Source: Opitutaceae bacterium
GTDB taxonomy: Bacteria; Verrucomicrobiota; Verrucomicrobiia; Opitutales; Opitutaceae
Direction of reading: 5' to 3'
Assembly: GCA_027482185.1 (NCBI GenBank)
Contig: JAIXWF010000004.1
Location: 1 to 64,000, forward strand
Length of the DNA: 64,000 nucleotides
The notes beneath the pieces were generated by a model. The model was not told the origin of the DNA. It did not search any database and was given only the letters and a program-made list of their open reading frames with translations. The first letter of the stretch is position 1; each line of letters begins with the position of its first letter. The translations under genes were made by a program, and so were the position numbers. Positions 51,362-58,389 of this stretch are shown in pieces.

Positions 51362-52258
51362 ATGACCTACCGCATCGGCGTCGACGGCGGCGGCACCAAG
51401 ACCGAGTGTATCCTGATCGATGAGACGGGCACCGTCGTCGGCCGCCACCTCGCCCCCGGCTGCAATCCCAACGTCGCCGGCCCCGAACAGGCCCGCCTCA
51501 CCGTCTCCGACGCCCTCTGCCGCCTGATCGCCCCGCTCGGCCCCGCGCCCGCGATCACGCACACGCACATCTACGCCGCCGGCAACCGCAGCTGGTGGCG
51601 CGAGACCGGCGCCACCCTCGCCGGCTTCGGCCGCGTTTTCACCGCCGACGACTCCCACCCCGTCCTCGAACTCGCCACCCACGGCCGCCCCGGCCTCGTC
51701 CTCCACGGCGGCACCGGCTCCTTCGTCGCGGCCCGCGCCCCCGACGGCACCGTCCACTATGCCGGCGGCATCGGCTGGCGCTTCGGCGATCCCGGCAGCG
51801 GCTACGACCTCGGCCGCCGCGCCATCGGCCGCGCCCTCCTCGAACTCCAGGGTTGGGCCCCGCCCTCCCGCCTCGGCCCGGTCGTCCGTGACCACACGCA
51901 GCTCGGCGAAGCCGCCGATGCCGCCGCCGTCACGCGCTTCTTCTACCAGCACGCCGAGCCCAACCGCCAGATCGCCGGCCTCGCGCCCGCCCTCCTGCGC
52001 CTCGCCAGCGAAGGCGACCACACCGCCCACCAGCTCGTCCTCGACTCCGCCGGCGAATTGCTCGCCCTCGCCCTCCAGGTCGCGGCGAAACTCTTCCCCG
52101 GTACCGCCCTCGACACGCTCCCCGCCGGCCTCAGCGGCCCGATCGTCACGCACGAGGTCGTCCGCACCGCCCTCGCCCCGCGCTCCCCGCTGCCGCTCGT
52201 CCCCGTGACCGAAGCCCCGATCGAGGGCGTCCGCCGTCTCGTCGCCCGCGCCCCGTGA
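51362..52258 (+). CDS. BadF/BadG-type ATPase, N-acetylglucosamine kinase-like
   Basis: A 298-residue ASKHA-fold kinase. Phosphate-1 loop IGVDGGGTKTECILID at 5-20; LHGGTGSFVAAR (phosphate-2 region) and GWRFGDPGSGYDLGRRA near the middle are signatures of eukaryotic-type GlcNAc kinase and BadF/BadG relatives. GDPGSGYDLG in particular marks the amino-sugar kinases. With the SIS protein upstream it likely phosphorylates an amino sugar from cell-wall turnover or chitin. The stop overlaps the next start (GTGA). The start codon is embedded in a 9-nt repeat. Confidence 0.88.
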   Translation: MTYRIGVDGGGTKTECILIDETGTVVGRHLAPGCNPNVAGPEQARLTVSDALCRLIAPLGPAPAITHTHIYAAGNRSWWRETGATLAGFGRVFTADDSHPVLELATHGRPGLVLHGGTGSFVAARAPDGTVHYAGGIGWRFGDPGSGYDLGRRAIGRALLELQGWAPPSRLGPVVRDHTQLGEAADAAAVTRFFYQHAEPNRQIAGLAPALLRLASEGDHTAHQLVLDSAGELLALALQVAAKLFPGTALDTLPAGLSGPIVTHEVVRTALAPRSPLPLVPVTEAPIEGVRRLVARAP

Positions 52259-53202
52259 ACCGCCGCCGTTTCCTCGTCGCCACCGGCGCCGCCCTCCTGC
52301 CGGTCTGGACCGGACGCGCCCGCGCCGCGGAAGCGAAAACGCCCGGCCAGGCCTACTTCGGCCCCGAACGCTTCGTCGAATACCTCGCCGGCGAACTTCC
52401 GCTCGTCTTCACCGCCCCGCACGGCGGCCGCCTCCGGCCGGACGCGATTCCCGACCGCACCTCCGGTGTCACCGACGCCGACGCCAACACCCAGGAACTC
52501 GCCCGCGCGCTCCACGCCGATCTCCTCGCCCGCACCGGCCGCCACGCCCACGTCGTCATCAGCCATCTCCACCGCCGCAAACTCGATCCCAACCGCGAAC
52601 TTGCCGAGGCCGCCCAAGGTTCCGCCCTCGCCGAGCAAACGTGGCACGACTACCACGCGACCATCGCCGGCGCCCTCGCGGCCGCCGCCGCCCGGCATGG
52701 TTTCGCCTTCCTCGTCGACGTCCACGGCCACGCCCACCCCATCCCGCGCCTCGAACTCGGCTACGCTCTCGCGGCGGCCCAGCTCAACCAAAGCGACGCC
52801 GCCTTCGACGCTTCCGAACTCGTCAAATTGAGCACGCTGCGCGACCTGCACGCGCGCACCGGCGGCAGCGGCGCCGCCCTCCTCCGCGGCCCCGGCAGCC
52901 TCGGCGACCTCTTCGCGCAACGCGGCTACCGCGCCGTCCCGAGCCCGCAGGAACCGCAACCGGGCCAGAATCCGTTCTTCGCCGGCGGCTACACCGTCCG
53001 CCGCCACGCCGCCGATCCCGCGACGACCAAAGTCGACGGGCTCCAGATCGAATGCCACCGCCCCGGCGTGCGCGACACCGAGGAAAACCGCGCCGCCTTC
53101 GCCCGCGCCACGGGCGACGCGCTGCTCGTGTACTTGAAAAGCCGCTACGCCTACGCGCCCGCCCCGGCCGCCACCCCCTCGCCCGCGCCCGCCGCGCCCT
53201 GA
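52255..53202 (+). CDS. N-formylglutamate amidohydrolase-like exported enzyme
   Basis: A 315-residue protein with a Tat-type signal (NRRRFLVATGAALLPVW) and segments of the N-formylglutamate amidohydrolase family: LPLVFTAPHGGRLRPDAIPDR, DANTQELARAL, HVVISHLHRRKLDPNRE and FLVDVHGHAH. The H and D residues in these would bind zinc. Family members hydrolyse N-acyl or N-formyl amino acids, and some related proteins act on other amides; an exported version beside amino-sugar genes may act on cell-wall peptides. The GTG start overlaps the kinase stop, so the genes are coupled. The C-terminal 15 residues are an Ala/Pro tail. Confidence 0.8.
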   Translation: MNRRRFLVATGAALLPVWTGRARAAEAKTPGQAYFGPERFVEYLAGELPLVFTAPHGGRLRPDAIPDRTSGVTDADANTQELARALHADLLARTGRHAHVVISHLHRRKLDPNRELAEAAQGSALAEQTWHDYHATIAGALAAAAARHGFAFLVDVHGHAHPIPRLELGYALAAAQLNQSDAAFDASELVKLSTLRDLHARTGGSGAALLRGPGSLGDLFAQRGYRAVPSPQEPQPGQNPFFAGGYTVRRHAADPATTKVDGLQIECHRPGVRDTEENRAAFARATGDALLVYLKSRYAYAPAPAATPSPAPAAP

Positions 53203-53213
53203 GTCCCGCCGCG

Positions 53214-53702
53214 ATGCTCGCCCGTTTCACCAAGGCCCCGCCCGCCGCCCCCGCCGATACGCTCGCCTGCGTGCGGCCCGACGGCTCTGCCTCCGCCTTG
53301 CCGCTCCCCCGCGAGGGCGTGCTGCCGCGCGAGGCCGTGCACTTCGTCGCCGAGTCCGCCCTCGGCTGGCACGACGCCCTCTTCGGCCTGATCGCGGCGG
53401 GCGCGGACGCCCCCGCCGTCGCGGCCCGCGCCCGCGCGCTGCCCGCCGGCCCCGTCCGCGAGCCGCAGCTCCACCAGGCCGCCGCCCTCGCCGAATGCCT
53501 GCGGGCCGAGCTCTGGGGCGGGGCCTCGGACCCCGCCGCCTTCGCCGAGAAACTCATCCTCGCCTGCCGGCGCCGCGGCGTCGCGCCGCCTGATGTCGAC
53601 GCCGACGAACTCGCCCGCGTGCGCCTCGCCCTGCGCGAGTTCGGCGCCGCCTGGCGCCCGCTCGGCCCCGGGCAATCGCTCGAGCGCACCTTCGCGACAT
53701 GA
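53214..53702 (+). CDS. Conserved-looking protein, unknown function
   Basis: A 162-residue soluble protein, Ala-rich and helical, with no signal or membrane helix. Notable segments are LPREAVHFVAESALGWHDALFGLIAAGA and ELWGGASDPAAFAEKLILACRRRGV. I do not recognise a family. Its coding nature is supported by tight packing: it starts 12 nt after the amidohydrolase-like gene and its stop overlaps the next start (ATGA). It may work with the next protein, to which it is coupled. Confidence 0.6.
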   Translation: MLARFTKAPPAAPADTLACVRPDGSASALPLPREGVLPREAVHFVAESALGWHDALFGLIAAGADAPAVAARARALPAGPVREPQLHQAAALAECLRAELWGGASDPAAFAEKLILACRRRGVAPPDVDADELARVRLALREFGAAWRPLGPGQSLERTFAT

Positions 53703-54586
53703 CCGCCGCCCCGGCTCCGTCGGTCCTCGCCGAGGCGGACTGGCAGGCCCGCCGCGCCGCCCACGACGACCGCGTGCGCGCGTGGACCGAGCCGCACCAG
53801 GTCCGCGCGCAGCGCGGCGAGAAGCACCCGGTCTACGACTTCCTGTTCACGTACTACGGCTTCCGCCCCGCCTGGCTCCGCCGCTGGCATCCGGGCCCGG
53901 ACCTCGCGCTCGCCGGCGCCGGCGCGCGCGACTTCCTCCGCTGGCCCGAGTACCGCGAGTTGCCCGACGGCACCGTCGGCCTCGACCCCGCCGCCCTGCC
54001 CGCCCAACGCCGCACGTTTCTCCTTTGGCTCCGCGGCCTGCTCGCCGGCATGCAGGAGCGCCCCGCGTTCTTCGGCTGCTTCGGACTCCACGAATGGGCT
54101 ATGGTGTACCGGCAAACCCCGGACGAAGTCCGCCACAACGCCTGGCCGCTGCGCTACCCGCCGGACGAGCTCGCCCGCATCGTCGAAGCCTCGCCGGTCA
54201 CTTGTTCGCACTTCGATGCGTTCCGTTTCTTCACCGCGCCCGCCCGGCCCCTGAACCGCCTGCAACCGACCCGCACCGACACCGCCCGCCTCGAGCAGCG
54301 CGGCTGCCTGCACGCCAACATGGACCTCTACAAGTGGGCCTTCAAACTCGCGCCGTTCAGCCCCGCCGAGCTCGTCGCCGACTGCTTCGAACTCGCGCGC
54401 GATATCCGCGAAACGGATATGCAGGCCAGCCCCTACGACCTCGCCGCGCTTGGTTTCCCGCCCGTCGCGATCGAAACTCCCGCCGGCCGCGCCGAATACG
54501 AGCGCCGCCAGCGCGCCTTCGCCGCCCGCGGCGAGCCCCTGCGCGCGCGCCTGCTCGCACTCTGCGACCGCCTGCTCGCCGCCTGA
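53699..54586 (+). CDS. Uncharacterised conserved protein
   Basis: A 295-residue soluble protein with a strongly conserved look: GEKHPVYDFLFTYYGFRPAWLRRWHPG, FFGCFGLHEWAMVYRQ, VRHNAWPLRYPPDELARIVEA, HFDAFRFFT and CLHANMDLYKWAFKLAPF. I recall close relatives in actinobacteria that databases label 3-methyladenine DNA glycosylase, but I see no helix-hairpin-helix or catalytic Asp motif to support that. Many His, Asp and Tyr residues in conserved positions suggest a metal- or cofactor-dependent enzyme. It is the last gene of a run of tightly packed or overlapping genes that starts with the kinase at 51362. Confidence 0.75.
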   Translation: MTAAPAPSVLAEADWQARRAAHDDRVRAWTEPHQVRAQRGEKHPVYDFLFTYYGFRPAWLRRWHPGPDLALAGAGARDFLRWPEYRELPDGTVGLDPAALPAQRRTFLLWLRGLLAGMQERPAFFGCFGLHEWAMVYRQTPDEVRHNAWPLRYPPDELARIVEASPVTCSHFDAFRFFTAPARPLNRLQPTRTDTARLEQRGCLHANMDLYKWAFKLAPFSPAELVADCFELARDIRETDMQASPYDLAALGFPPVAIETPAGRAEYERRQRAFAARGEPLRARLLALCDRLLAA

Positions 54587-54615
54587 TCGGCCGCGCGCCG
54601 GGCGCACCTTCGCCC

Positions 54616-54644
54616 TTCGGCCCACTCCCGTTCGGCCAATACCG
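54616..54644 (+). promoter_or_regulatory. Shared 29-bp element, copy 1
   Basis: This segment matches 56491-56519 at 26 of 29 positions. It contains two direct half-sites (TTCGGCCCA and TTCGGCCAA) spaced 15 nt apart, then ATACCG. It lies 82 nt before the ATG of the papain-fold-like gene; the DNA just downstream (54645-54666) is also partly similar in the two copies. A promoter with a tandem activator site is the simplest reading; the LuxR-type regulator encoded between the two copies is a candidate binder. Confidence 0.65.
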
Positions 54645-54726
54645 GCGCCGCGGCGTTTCGGGCATCTTGGCGGCGTTCGCAGGACATCCCGTCCCGCGAC
54701 GCACCGAACCCGAATCACCCGCTCCC

Positions 54727-55632
54727 ATGCATCTCGTCTCCTCCCTCGATTCCGCGCGGCCCTCCTGGGCCCGCCTCTTCGCCACGCTCGCCATCGGTTC
54801 CGCCGTCGTGCTCGGCGCCGTCAACACCTTCGCCGCCCAGCCCGCGCACCTCGCCAAGGGCCTGCAGCTCGTCGACGAAATCACCGCCGCCCAGGACCAG
54901 GGCATCTTCACCGACGCCGCCAACGTCCCGCTCAACCGCTACGGCGGCAGCTGGAACAGCGCGACCGACGCCTCGTTCATCCGTTTCCTCGACGTCGCCG
55001 CCGGCATCCGCCCCGGCAACAACACCAAGTGCGCCCCTCTCGTCACGCACCTGCTCAAGACCGCGTACAACTGGAGCTGGTACAGCTACACCTTCGTGGA
55101 CCCGATTCTCAACACGTCGAAGAAGTCCTCCAGCCCCGCGCCCTACCAGTACATCGCGCTGCTGAAGCAGGGGAAGGGCTTCGCCTCCCAGGTCACGCGC
55201 CTCGACCAGGCCCTGCCCGGCGACATCCTCCTCTGGTGGAAGATCGGCTCCGATGAAAACGACCACGCGATGATCATCGTCAACGTCGACCTCCAGAGCG
55301 GCAAAGCCTACCCGGCCGAGCTTGAAGGCGCCGACGCCACCCTCGCCGGCACGGCATACTACGAGGTCGAAGTCCTCGACAGCTCGAGCGGCGTGCACAG
55401 CGCCGACACCCGCATCGTCAGCGTCAACGGCGTCGACACCCAGATCGCCGGCATCGGCACCGGCAAGATCGGCATCTTGGTCGATGCCAACTTCGCCATC
55501 GTCGGCCACACCTGGAGCCTGCCGAATTCGGACTACGCCACGAACCAGGCCGCCTGGCTCAACGGCCTGCACTCCCGCCTCAAGCGCCAGACGAGCGTCG
55601 AGGCCGTCATCGGCCGCCTGCCCGCCCTGTAA
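54727..55632 (+). CDS. Exported papain-fold-like (NlpC/P60 or CHAP type) protein
   Basis: A 301-residue secreted protein (signal about 18-37, ATLAIGSAVVLGAVNTFAA). A Cys in GNNTKCAPLVTHLLK and, about 80 residues later, PGDILLWWKIGSDENDHAMIIVNV give a Cys-His arrangement like NlpC/P60 and CHAP amidases; PGDILLWW is a characteristic strand before the catalytic His. It may cut or modify peptidoglycan or another amide. The last 80 residues end RLPAL. ATG 54727 begins the signal; the open frame upstream covers another gene. A strong terminator follows at 55657. Confidence 0.7.
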   Translation: MHLVSSLDSARPSWARLFATLAIGSAVVLGAVNTFAAQPAHLAKGLQLVDEITAAQDQGIFTDAANVPLNRYGGSWNSATDASFIRFLDVAAGIRPGNNTKCAPLVTHLLKTAYNWSWYSYTFVDPILNTSKKSSSPAPYQYIALLKQGKGFASQVTRLDQALPGDILLWWKIGSDENDHAMIIVNVDLQSGKAYPAELEGADATLAGTAYYEVEVLDSSSGVHSADTRIVSVNGVDTQIAGIGTGKIGILVDANFAIVGHTWSLPNSDYATNQAAWLNGLHSRLKRQTSVEAVIGRLPAL

Positions 55633-55656
55633 TCCGCACCCGAGTCAACTTCCTCC

Positions 55657-55688
55657 GCGCCGCGAGCCTCCCCGCTCGCGGCGCTTTT
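55657..55688 (+). terminator. Intrinsic terminator
   Basis: An 11-bp perfect stem (55657-55667 with 55674-55684), loop CTCCCC, followed directly by TTTT (55685-55688). It lies 25 nt after the stop of the papain-fold-like gene and is the clearest plus-strand Rho-independent terminator in the window. Confidence 0.85.
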
Positions 55689-55705
55689 GCGTCTGCAACA
55701 AAGCC

Positions 55706-55777
55706 GTCAGCGCTCAGCCTTCAGCGGTCAGCTCGGCATCCCGTCTCCGGTATCCGGTTTCCGAATTCCGGTTTTAT
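55706..55777. repeat. Two heptamer families between convergent genes
   Basis: TCAGC-type units (GTCAGCG, CTCAGCC, TTCAGCG, GTCAGCT) cover 55706-55733; GTCTCCG-type units (GTCTCCG, GTATCCG, GTTTCCG, AATTCCG, GTTTTAT) cover 55743-55777. The last unit contains the stop codon (TTA on this strand, 55774-55776) of the LuxR-type regulator gene. Confidence 0.88.
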
Positions 55778-56415
55778 CCATTCAGCTTTTCCAGCGCCAT
55801 CGCCGCCGCGCTGGTGCGGTTCTCGACGCCGAGTTTCGCGAACGTGCTTTCGAGATGCTTCTTCACCGTCGTGAGGCCGATGCCGAGCACGGTGGCGATT
55901 TCGTCGTTGGTCTTCCCGCGGGCCACCCAGAACAGCACCTCGGCCTCGCGCGGCGTCAGGCCGAGTTTTTCCAATTGCCCGGGATGCGGCTCGCCGCCCC
56001 CGCTGCTCCGCGCCGGAGCCGCCTTAGCCGCCGCGGCCGCGGCCAATTCCGCCCGCCGCAGGCGCGCACGCACCGCCGCCAGCAATTCGTCCGGCACCAC
56101 GGGTTTCGTCAGGTAGTCGTCGGCCCCGAGATTCATGCCCGTGCGGATATCTTCCTGCTCGCTCCAGCCGGTGAGAAACACGAAGGGCAGGTGCGCCGTC
56201 TTCGGCTCGCCGCGCAGCGTCTCGAGCACACGGTGGCCGTTCATCTCCGGCATCGTGATGTCGCAGATCACGAGGTCCGGCGCGTCCGCCTTCGCCCGCT
56301 CCACGCCCTCGCGGCCGTTGCGGGCCTCGATGATTTCGTAGCCCTCCAGGCGCAGCAACTCGGTGTAGTGCGCGCGCAACCGGGCGTCGTCGTCGATGAC
56401 CAAAATGCGTTTCAC
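55774..56415 (-). CDS. LuxR/NarL-family response regulator
   Basis: A 213-residue regulator. Receiver 3-120 with acidic cluster D8-D10, phospho-acceptor D52 (CDITMPEMNG), T82 (LTGW) and K104 (TKP); an Ala-rich linker at about 121-145; GerE-type helix-turn-helix at about 150-213 (LTPREAEVLFWVARGKTNDEIATVL, TVKKHLESTFAKLGV). It is divergent from the small membrane protein gene at 56571. No kinase gene is adjacent; the large hybrid kinase at 58390 and the sensor at 63366 are the nearest. Copies of a 29-bp element precede both flanking genes and are plausible targets. Confidence 0.94.
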   Translation of the reverse strand: MKRILVIDDDARLRAHYTELLRLEGYEIIEARNGREGVERAKADAPDLVICDITMPEMNGHRVLETLRGEPKTAHLPFVFLTGWSEQEDIRTGMNLGADDYLTKPVVPDELLAAVRARLRRAELAAAAAAKAAPARSSGGGEPHPGQLEKLGLTPREAEVLFWVARGKTNDEIATVLGIGLTTVKKHLESTFAKLGVENRTSAAAMALEKLNG

Positions 56416-56490
56416 GGCGCGGCAGCGTGCGGCCCCGGCCCGCGGATGTAAAGCCGCCGGCCCGCCCGCGCGCCCCGGCGGCCTGGGCCG

Positions 56491-56519
56491 TTCGGCCCAC
56501 CCCCGTCCGGCCCATACCG
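56491..56519 (+). promoter_or_regulatory. Shared 29-bp element, copy 2
   Basis: Matches 54616-54644 at 26 of 29 positions, with half-sites TTCGGCCCA and TCCGGCCCA spaced 15 nt apart, then ATACCG. It lies 51 nt before the ATG of the small membrane protein and 75 nt from the divergent LuxR-type regulator start, so it could control both. Confidence 0.65.
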
Positions 56520-56570
56520 CGCCGCGCGGAATCCCGGTATCGTCTGCCCAACAAATCCAACCGACCTCCG

Positions 56571-56795
56571 ATGAAATCGCTCCCGCTTCCCGCCTTCGCC
56601 GCCGCCCTCGCCGCCGCCGCCGCGCTGCCCTTCAGCCTCGCCGCCGCCGGCACCCTCTTCGTCACCGCCGGCCTCGGCGCCGTGATCCACGCCGACTACG
56701 TGCAGCGCTGCCGCCGCGTGCGGCTCCCCCGTCTCGTAGCCCCGGCCGCCGCCGCCCGCTTCGCCGGCACCGAGGCCCACCGCCTCGCCGCCTGA
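56571..56795 (+). CDS. Small membrane protein, MKSL type
   Basis: A 74-residue protein: MKSLPLPAFAAALAAAAALPF is a first hydrophobic segment, SLAAAGTLFVTAGLGAVIHADY a second, and the rest is basic and polar (VQRCRRVRLPRL...). It resembles the protein at 4366-4605 in start, length, two hydrophobic segments and an acidic-tyrosine end to the second segment (HADY against SDY). Each lies next to a response-regulator gene. Function unknown; a small signal peptide or membrane-stress protein is possible. It may be in one operon with the globin and cytochrome c genes that follow. Confidence 0.65.
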   Translation: MKSLPLPAFAAALAAAAALPFSLAAAGTLFVTAGLGAVIHADYVQRCRRVRLPRLVAPAAAARFAGTEAHRLAA

Positions 56796-56844
56796 TCCCT
56801 CTTCTCCTTTCCCCCGCCATCCTCCCCGTCCTCCCGCCTCCGCC

Positions 56845-57270
56845 ATGAACCCCGCCGAAATCGCCCTCGTCAAAGACTCCTTCCGCAAGGTTGTGCCCAT
56901 CGCCGACCAGGCCGCCGCCCTCTTCTACGCCCGCCTCTTCGAACTCGATCCGTCGCTCCGCCGGCTGTTCCGCGGCGATATGACCGAGCAGGGCCGCAAG
57001 CTCATGGCCATGATCGCCGCCGCCGTCGCGGCGCTCGAGAAACTCGATTCCCTCGTCCCCGCGGTCCGCGCCCTCGGCGCCCGCCACGGCGGCTACGGCG
57101 TCACCGAAGACCACTACGCCACCGTCGGCGCCGCGCTGCTCTGGACGCTCGAAAAGGGCCTGGGCCCGGAGTTCACCCCCGAGGTCCGCGCCGCCTGGGT
57201 CTCCGTCTATTCGCTCCTCGCCAACACCATGATCGAGGCGCAGCGCGCCGCCGCCCCGGCGGCCGCCTGA
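56845..57270 (+). CDS. Single-domain globin
   Basis: A 141-residue 3/3 globin of the Vitreoscilla haemoglobin/flavohaemoglobin-head type. The family pattern LFYARLFELDPSLRRLF is at 27-42, Tyr28 is the probable B10 residue and Gln49 (EQGRKLM) the probable E7 residue, and proximal His81 lies in LGARHGGYGV, followed by HYATVGAALLWTL. It should bind oxygen or nitric oxide with haem, in the cytoplasm. A flavin reductase domain is absent, so it needs another reductant. It precedes a cytochrome c gene, suggesting a response to low oxygen or NO. Confidence 0.93.
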   Translation: MNPAEIALVKDSFRKVVPIADQAAALFYARLFELDPSLRRLFRGDMTEQGRKLMAMIAAAVAALEKLDSLVPAVRALGARHGGYGVTEDHYATVGAALLWTLEKGLGPEFTPEVRAAWVSVYSLLANTMIEAQRAAAPAAA

Positions 57271-57286
57271 ACCGGGACCCGCTCCC

Positions 57287-57388
57287 ATGTTCCCGTATCC
57301 CGATTCCAACTACCTTTCGCGCGGAGCGGCGGCCGTCTCGCTGATCGTCGGCTGCTTGCTGCAACTGCTGCTCATGGTCGCCGCCTGA
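57287..57388 (+). CDS. Possible 33-residue membrane peptide
   Basis: ATG 57287 codes for 33 residues: MFPYPDSNYLSRGAAAVSLI, then VGCLLQLLLMVAA, that is, a polar start and one membrane helix. It starts 16 nt after the globin stop, matches the GC3 pattern of the region, and is followed by the cytochrome c gene. It could be a small subunit of a respiratory or stress complex. Support is position and composition only. Confidence 0.5.
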   Translation: MFPYPDSNYLSRGAAAVSLIVGCLLQLLLMVAA

Positions 57389-57433
57389 CCGGCCGCCGCC
57401 CCGCGCGTCCCTCTTCCCGTTCTCCTTCCCGCC

Positions 57434-57625
57434 ATGGGCTCCTTCTATCCGATCTCGATGCCGGTCGTGTTCCGCCTGGAACGCGCGCCGTTCCCCGTCC
57501 TGCCGCCGCTGCCCGCCGGCGCCCCGGCCCAATTTCCGCGGCCCGCCGCTCCCCGGCCCGGTCTCCGCCGTTCGCCGCGCCGGCCCGCCCAGGCCGCCGT
57601 CGTCGCCCTCCGCGCCGTCGCATGA
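57434..57625 (+). CDS. Doubtful small Pro/Arg-rich frame
   Basis: A 63-residue frame starting MGSFYPISMPVVFRLERAPF and then rich in Pro, Arg and Ala. It lies between the small membrane peptide and the cytochrome c gene in the same orientation and has a reasonable start region. No fold or family is recognisable, and Pro/Arg-rich frames of this size are common by chance in this DNA. Confidence 0.25.
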   Translation: MGSFYPISMPVVFRLERAPFPVLPPLPAGAPAQFPRPAAPRPGLRRSPRRPAQAAVVALRAVA

Positions 57626-57708
57626 AACGCACCGCTTTCCGACCGCTGCGCCCCTTGCGCCGCTCCTCCCTCTCCGCCGCGCCCACCCGGCCCGGACCTG
57701 ACTCTCCC

Positions 57709-58164
57709 ATGCCCATGAAAACGAAAACCCGCACCACCCTCGCCGCCCTCGGCGCCTTCTGGCTTACCGTCGCCGCGGCCTCCGCCGCGCCCGCCGATGC
57801 CGCGCCGGCGCTCGACTCCACCCGCGGCCAGGATCCGCTCCTCGTCCGCGGCCGCTACCTCGTCGAACACGTCGGCCTCTGCGCCGACTGCCACTCCCCC
57901 CGCAACGAAAAGGGCGAGTTCGTCCGCGAGCTCTGGCTCAAGGGCGCCCCGTTGCCCTTCCAGCCCACCGTCCCCATGCCGTGGTCCCCGGCCGCGCCGC
58001 CGCTCGCCGGTCTTCCGACGATGAACCTCGAACAGGCCGTCGCGTTTCTCCGCACCGGCAAACGCCCCGACGGCACCGAGGCCCGCCCGCCCATGCCGCA
58101 GTTCCGCTTCAACGCCGACGACGCCATCGCCGTCGCCGCCTACCTGAAGTCCCTCGGCAAGTAA
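57709..58164 (+). CDS. Periplasmic monohaem cytochrome c
   Basis: A 151-residue class I cytochrome c. Signal peptide at about 5-27 (TRTTLAALGAFWLTVAAASAA); haem-binding CADCH with C58, C61 and H62 in YLVEHVGLCADCHSPRNEKG; the likely sixth ligand is M129 in RPPMPQFRF; the final helix DDAIAVAAYLKSLG is typical. It resembles small cytochromes that pass electrons to dehydrogenases or terminal oxidases. ATG 57709 is chosen for the signal; ATG 57715 is equally possible. An in-frame ATG at 57622 would add 29 residues of Arg/Pro-rich sequence without signal character. Confidence 0.92.
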   Translation: MPMKTKTRTTLAALGAFWLTVAAASAAPADAAPALDSTRGQDPLLVRGRYLVEHVGLCADCHSPRNEKGEFVRELWLKGAPLPFQPTVPMPWSPAAPPLAGLPTMNLEQAVAFLRTGKRPDGTEARPPMPQFRFNADDAIAVAAYLKSLGK

Positions 58165-58252
58165 GCCAGGCAACGGCCGGCGCGCCGGCCCGTGGCGACA
58201 GGGTGGCAGTTTACCGGCCGGATGCACTCGCGGCGGCTTCGGTTTTCCGCCG

Positions 58253-58302
58253 ACCTCCGTGGCCTCCGGCCTGTCTCCGTGCCCTCGGTGACCCACGGAA
58301 TC
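58253..58302. repeat. 9-nt-type repeat (CCTCCGTGG words)
   Basis: Words CCTCCGTGG, CCTCCGGCC, TCTCCGTGC and CCTCGGTGA follow one another in steps of 9-10 nt, then CCCACGGAATC. The same words occur at 45530-45558. The rest of the gap 58165-58389 shows nothing recognisable. Confidence 0.65.
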
Positions 58303-58389
58303 TTCTAGAACGCCCGCCCGCCGCCCAGCGCACCGTTGCGCTGCGCGGCGTCCGCCGTTTCTCTCGCGCCCGCCCCCTCCGATTCCGCG

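Noticed and set aside
53699-54586. 3-methyladenine DNA glycosylase
   Set aside because: Some relatives carry that label, but no glycosylase motif is visible; left as uncharacterised.
58205-58221. Sigma-54 site before the giant kinase
   Set aside because: TGGCA with a 10-nt spacing is present, but the -12 half reads CGGC instead of TTGC and the start codon is about 170 nt away.
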